This document shows positions 7,982-10,827 of a stretch of 10,827 bases of DNA, in pieces. The translations under genes and the position numbers were made by a program. Origin of the DNA: Ichthyophonus hoferi (Eukaryota; Opisthokonta; Ichthyosporea; Ichthyophonida; Ichthyophonidae). The notes below the pieces were generated by a model. The model was not told the DNA's origin. It searched no databases and saw nothing but the letters and a program-made list of their open reading frames with translations. The stretch lies in contig NAOQ01000622.1 in the NCBI GenBank assembly GCA_002751075.1, positions 33,820 through 44,646 of the forward strand, given 5' to 3'. Numbering within the stretch: position 1 is the stretch's first letter; every line of letters begins with the position of its first letter.

Positions 7982-8264
7982 CATACAATATATATATATA
8001 TATATATATAAACACATACATACATAAATACACACACATAAATACATACATATCTACATATATACACAAATGTATGCATACCTATATGCATACATATATA
8101 AATGTATACACAAATGCATGCATACCTATATACACACATATAAACGTATATACATATACATACATACACGCATATATATATATATACACACTTGCCTGTT
8201 CCTCCCATTCCTCCTCACTATCCTCCTGCATTACGTGATTAGGAGAGGGAGAGGTCGCCATCAT
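6731..8264 (-). CDS. GTF3C6: TFIIIC small subunit (GTF3C6/Sfc7/tau55 beta-barrel domain), complete, four exons
   Basis: This is a subunit of transcription factor TFIIIC, which binds the internal A/B boxes of tRNA genes and recruits Pol III in the nucleus. Exons are 8264-8196, 7622-7548, 7366-7261 and 6930-6731, giving 149 residues. The frame is consistent across phase 0, 0 and 1 introns. Order: an acidic N-terminus ending EEEWEEQ; then NIVVELHGIMDPDF, HFIGLDTETPMLQVDN, FKGKYEYSMGTDLLFE and KLVGMATKHLCFDRVFLVP. All line up with human GTF3C6 (…EEEEEQLVLVELSGIIDSDF, LGIDTERPILQVD, FAGEYEDTLGT). This is the TFIIIC_sub6 beta-barrel domain, residues ~24-108. The tail (about 109-133) is Thr-rich, coded by ACA/ACT runs, and the human C-terminal extension is absent. 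The first intron uses a GC donor (CAG|GCAAGT). Either ATG of the initial MM (8264 or 8261) could start it. There is no phosphatase-like domain as in yeast Tfc7. Confidence 0.92.
6936..6960. repeat. (AT)n directly at the acceptor of TFIIIC intron 3
   Basis: About 12 AT units separate only by TTCACAG from exon 4, replacing the usual pyrimidine tract. Confidence 0.9.
7043..7126. repeat. 12-bp minisatellite, about seven units
   Basis: Units of the form GRGTATATARTA run from 7043 to 7126 with period 12 (for example 7055, 7067, 7079, 7091, 7103). It lies in TFIIIC intron 3. Because 12 is a multiple of three, the array keeps the minus-strand frame open as a Tyr-Ser/Pro-x-Ile reiteration. Confidence 0.85.
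7735..8190. repeat. Long (CATA)n / (ATAC)n microsatellite filling TFIIIC intron 1
   Basis: Imperfect TACA/CATA tetramers interspersed with ACAC and ATGC variants, a pure (CATA)n run at about 7935-7977, and (AT)n at about 7988-8010 and 8172-8187. It makes up most of the 573-nt first intron. Overlapping open frames of 60-133 codons on both strands are Tyr/Cys/Val/Met or Ile/His/Thr repeats of the microsatellite and are not genes. Confidence 0.9.
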
Positions 8265-8865
8265 AACCTTCAGATATAAGTAAGATAGGTTAGTTCGGGT
8301 ATAGTAGAAGGGAATCTAGTATATTATAGTGCAGTAAGCAGTATAGTGTAATTTAACATAATGTAGTATGATATAATATAATACAGTGCAATTTAGCGTA
8401 ATATAATAATAGCATTATGTAGTATAGTATATTTAGATATTTATTTATGATTATGATTGTAAGTATGAAGTGTTAGATGTATCTACATGTATGATAACAG
8501 TTCAGCTAGGTTGTGATAGACAGACATACTTGTTTAAAGAAAGGTTCAATAACAATAAATAAAATAGAATATTATAACAGCAATATAGCGTACTGTAATA
8601 TAATATAATATAAGTACCTTAGTATAAATTAGATTGCAGATTAATCGATCAGATTAGCGTTAATCTCTGATCAAGTGATTCATTTGATGCTCATGTTCTA
8701 ACATCACTATAATTGGCATTGAATGTTTGATCATGATTATAATGGGTGTTTTCAAACCAATTAGCCGCTATAAATTTTTTTTTCCCAATCAATCACTGCA
8801 TCTGATGGCTAATCGTAGATCAAATTCTAGATTGACTCTTAATCTGTAGATTGGCTCTTATTATT

Positions 8866-8905
8866 CTATACTATACTATGCCATACTATATTATACTATA
8901 CTATG
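8866..8905. repeat. (ATACT)n pentanucleotide microsatellite
   Basis: Eight imperfect ACTAT units with GCCAT and ATT variants, in the intergenic region. The same unit fills the WD40 intron further right. Confidence 0.85.
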
Positions 8906-9784
8906 TTAAGATACAAATAACAAGATAGAAGGTATTAGAGATAATGTCGATTAGTTGTAGCAATGTTAAAAGACAATATAGATTTATTGATTCTCCAAAG
9001 TGGACGTCCAATTAGGCTAACAATTAATTAATTAACTCAAACAGATTAAAAGGAATTAATGCTCAACTTTATTTTGCTATTGGCTCGTGCATATCGTTTC
9101 AGGAGATTGGTACAGCCATTCTCATTCGCTAATCACATCTATTCTGTACTATGTAATTATTAGTTCCCCAAATGATTTTATTGTATTAATAGCGAATAAT
9201 AATACCTCCTAGAATAATCTTATATAACTAGTGGTTCACTGATATGATTATTTGATCCAATAAGAAGGTCTGGATTCGACCACTTGTGATTGAGATGATA
9301 ATGAGGAGATTGATTTCTTGATCAAGGTCATAGTTGATCAATTATGCTTTTGATTAAGCGTTGATATAGTTTGTGCAACGGTTACCCTATGATCCTTGCA
9401 TCCAATCATACTATACTTGACTATACTGTATGATATATTCATCTAGACATATCTTAATACATTCAATTTTTATTGCCTACTCATTGACCTCCTGAACCAG
9501 TAAAAAGCAGTATTTAAAAAATCTAGGCCAAAGCATTTTGTGTTTCTATCTACTGCCCAATAAAATGTCGTTAATAACAGATAAAAAGTAAAATGCACAC
9601 TAATCGATACATAATTACCTAAGTCAATCATTACATAAACCGAATAATTAATTAATTGTGGGAAATATACATAATAAAAAGATATATTATTAAGTTTGAT
9701 AGTTCATTTGTGTATTTTAATTTTTAATGGTTTTAAAATACTTGAACTTTCACTATATTATATATCTATGTTATATACATCCTG

Positions 9785-9790
9785 TTTATT
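9785..9790 (-). promoter_or_regulatory. Possible polyadenylation signal of the WD40 gene
   Basis: AATAAA on the minus strand, 10 nt after the TAG stop. The spacing is short but acceptable for a compact 3' UTR. AATAAA-like strings are common in this AT-rich DNA. Confidence 0.35.
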
Positions 9791-9799
9791 ATCAAATAA

Positions 9800-10566
9800 C
9801 TAAGACTCTCTTATTGGATTATTATCATTCTCAATCATCACGGCCCTTTCCTCTTCTATTGCGTCATCAGCTGTTTCTAGTGGTTGTGGTGAGAAGTCCC
9901 ATACTATTAGCTTGTCGTCATGGGAACAGGATACCATAGTTAGCCTATCAAATTGTATTTTAAACACCCTATGCTCGTGGCCATGAAAGGTACGTATACC
10001 CCACCCTGTCTTGAGATCCCATAATTTAATAGAACTGTGTGTAGATGTGTAGGAAAGGAGGGAGAGAGGGAGAGGAGTAAGTAAGTAGGTATGATATTGG
10101 AATGATATGGTAGTTGGTAGGCTAATGAGTAATGAAAGGAAGGTGGTATGTATGATAATATGTATGTCTGTATATATATGCCATACTATACTATACTATA
10201 CTATACTATACTGGACTATACTGTACTATATTATACTATACTATATTCTACTATATTATACTATACTATACTATATTACACTATACTATACTATACTATA
10301 CTATACTATACTCTATACTATACTATGCTATATTATATACCCTACTATAAGATCAGCTTTATTGTCCTATAATAATAATATATACTATAAAACAAACCTA
10401 CAACTAATAATAACCCAAGGATAAAAGAGGTAAACCAATAGGAAAGCACCTACCAATCATATGATCCGCTAACTATATGCCTATCATCCATTCGTATACA
10501 GCGCACCATACCGGTATGTGCGTCATCTATAGAGCGGATAAGATTCCCTGTCTTCACATCCCATAG
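9800..10566 (-). CDS. WD40-repeat protein, C-terminal end, probably F-box/WD family; 5' part outside window
   Basis: Two exons, 10566-10454 and 10034-9800, join through a GT-AG phase-2 intron (TG|T = Cys) to give 115 residues before the stop. They encode the last blades of a beta-propeller: LWDVKTGNLIRS, MVRCIRMDDRHIVSGSYDCS, then IKLWDLKTG, FHGHEHRVFKIQFDRLTMVS and CSHDDKLIVWDF. The WD endings, the GH after the turn and the SGSYD / SHDD strands are typical. The final blade HRVFKIQFD..MVSCSHDDKLIVWDF closely resembles the last blade of beta-TrCP/FBXW11 (RVFRLQFDEFQIVSSSHDD). Those proteins are substrate receptors of SCF ubiquitin ligases and bind phosphodegrons through the propeller. A 29-residue acidic tail follows. 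The F-box, if any, lies beyond the right edge, so the F-box assignment is inferred; WD40 is secure. Confidence 0.92.
10183..10345. repeat. Long (ACTAT)n pentanucleotide array in the WD40 intron
   Basis: About 30 ACTAT units with sparse variants (CTGGACTAT, TATTACACT, TATGCTAT) fill the middle of the 419-nt intron 10453-10035. Two overlapping plus-strand open frames (74 and 105 codons) are Tyr-Thr-Ile-Leu reiterations of the array, antisense to the gene. Confidence 0.95.
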
Positions 10567-10827
10567 CTGTAGGAATAAACCAATGCTTAGTGTATTATGT
10601 GTGGGAATAAATCAGTGTAATATGACATGATAAGATATGATAAAATACAATACAAAAAAATACAATACAATTCCAATACACACCATATTCCCCTACAGTG
10701 TATACTATAACTAACACTATACTACCTCCATCCCTCCTAGTCTAGCCTATCGTTCCACTCTACTCTACCCTACCCTAACCTACTCTACTCTACCCTACCC
10801 TTCTCTACTCTACCTTACCCTACCCTA
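10567..10827. repeat. WD40 upstream intron with (AATAC)n and (CTAYY)n tracts
   Basis: To the right of the exon at 10566 no further WD blade is readable, so this is the 3' part of the preceding intron. It holds an AATAC tract at 10644-10670. From about 10757 to the window end there is a pyrimidine-rich array of CTACT, CTACC and CCTAC units, the same five-base architecture with a different composition. Confidence 0.7.

Larger units (their letters stand above)
8265..9799. other. Intergenic region between the WD40 gene and the TFIIIC gene
   Basis: No coding potential or RNA gene is visible. It should hold the TFIIIC gene promoter near its left end and the 3' flank of the WD40 gene at its right. 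Contents: degenerate ATAAT/GTATA tracts at 8325-8420, a short (ATAAT)n at 8586-8612, a 19-bp tandem echo TAGATTG(A/G)CTCTTA at 8828 and 8847, and CCAAT plus TATAAA on the plus strand at 8755-8792. TGATCA palindromes occur at 8668, 8728, 9319 and 9335. TTAATTAATTAA-type strings occur near 9028 and 9646. Confidence 0.6.

Noticed and set aside
4198-8264. Functional link between the tRNA gene and the nearby TFIIIC subunit gene
   Set aside because: TFIIIC binds all tRNA genes; one tRNA about 2.5 kb away is expected by chance and shows no shared regulation.
7668-8279. Open frames of 60-133 codons on both strands rich in Tyr, Val, Cys, Met or Ile, His, Thr
   Set aside because: They are products of the (CATA)n array in TFIIIC intron 1. 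Only the MMATSPSPNHVMQEDSEEEWEEQ-type start of the 8264 frame is real coding sequence.
9270-9290. GGATTCGACCAC as a tRNA B box
   Set aside because: It does not match the B-box consensus exactly, and no cloverleaf stems surround it.
9727-9939. Plus-strand 70-codon frame
   Set aside because: It is antisense to the last WD40 exon, whose minus-strand reading has clear blade motifs.
10107-10424. Plus-strand frames of 74 and 105 codons
   Set aside because: Reiterated ACTAT units antisense to the WD40 intron.
10757-10827. CCCTA-like repeat at the window edge as a telomere
   Set aside because: Units are mixed CTACT/CTACC/CCTAC with a five-base period, continuous with intronic pentamer style, and lie inside a gene; not a uniform telomeric repeat.

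Overview
This is a eukaryotic nuclear window. It is AT-rich, intron-dense and full of microsatellites, and every gene I can support lies on the minus strand. The organism cannot be fixed from 10.8 kb. The stand-alone URA4/pyrC-type dihydroorotase argues against an animal, where this domain is fused into CAD. Six or more introns in that gene argue against a budding yeast. The dihydroorotase N-terminus resembles fungal enzymes as I recall them, so an early-diverging fungus or an intron-rich protist is my best guess; this is inference.

Layout, left to right. At 580-3554 lie six exons of a dihydroorotase; its first coding exon is only ATG GAG, and its C-terminal third lies left of the window. Its introns carry a 158-bp tandem duplication, (AT)n tracts, several pentanucleotide arrays and an 88-bp higher-order repeat. 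A CCAAT-containing, relatively GC-rich patch at 3714-3780 is the likely upstream regulatory region. At 4198-4269 is an intact tRNA-Pro(AGG) with an oligo-T terminator. From 4290 to 6730 there is no recognisable protein gene, but the stretch is not simple repeat: it holds a perfect 16-bp-arm palindrome, a nested set of complementary segments, a 13-bp inverted repeat, a short open frame, and a TATAAATAG followed by a run of hairpins. At 6731-8264 is a complete four-exon gene for the small TFIIIC subunit (GTF3C6/Sfc7 family). It has a GC-AG first intron and a third intron that is 3n long and has no stop in frame. From 8265 to 9799 is an intergenic stretch with degenerate repeats. At 9800-10566 are the last two exons of a WD40 protein most like the C-terminal blades of F-box/WD proteins such as beta-TrCP; the rest of that gene lies right of the window.

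The three proteins act in unrelated processes (pyrimidine synthesis, Pol III transcription, probably ubiquitin ligation), so nothing suggests a functional cluster. I did not find a convincing new biological system. The items most worth a second look are the stopless 3n intron, the GC-AG intron, the two-codon first exon with an overlapping upstream AUG, the hairpin-rich unannotated segment, and the window-wide dominance of five-base repeat units.
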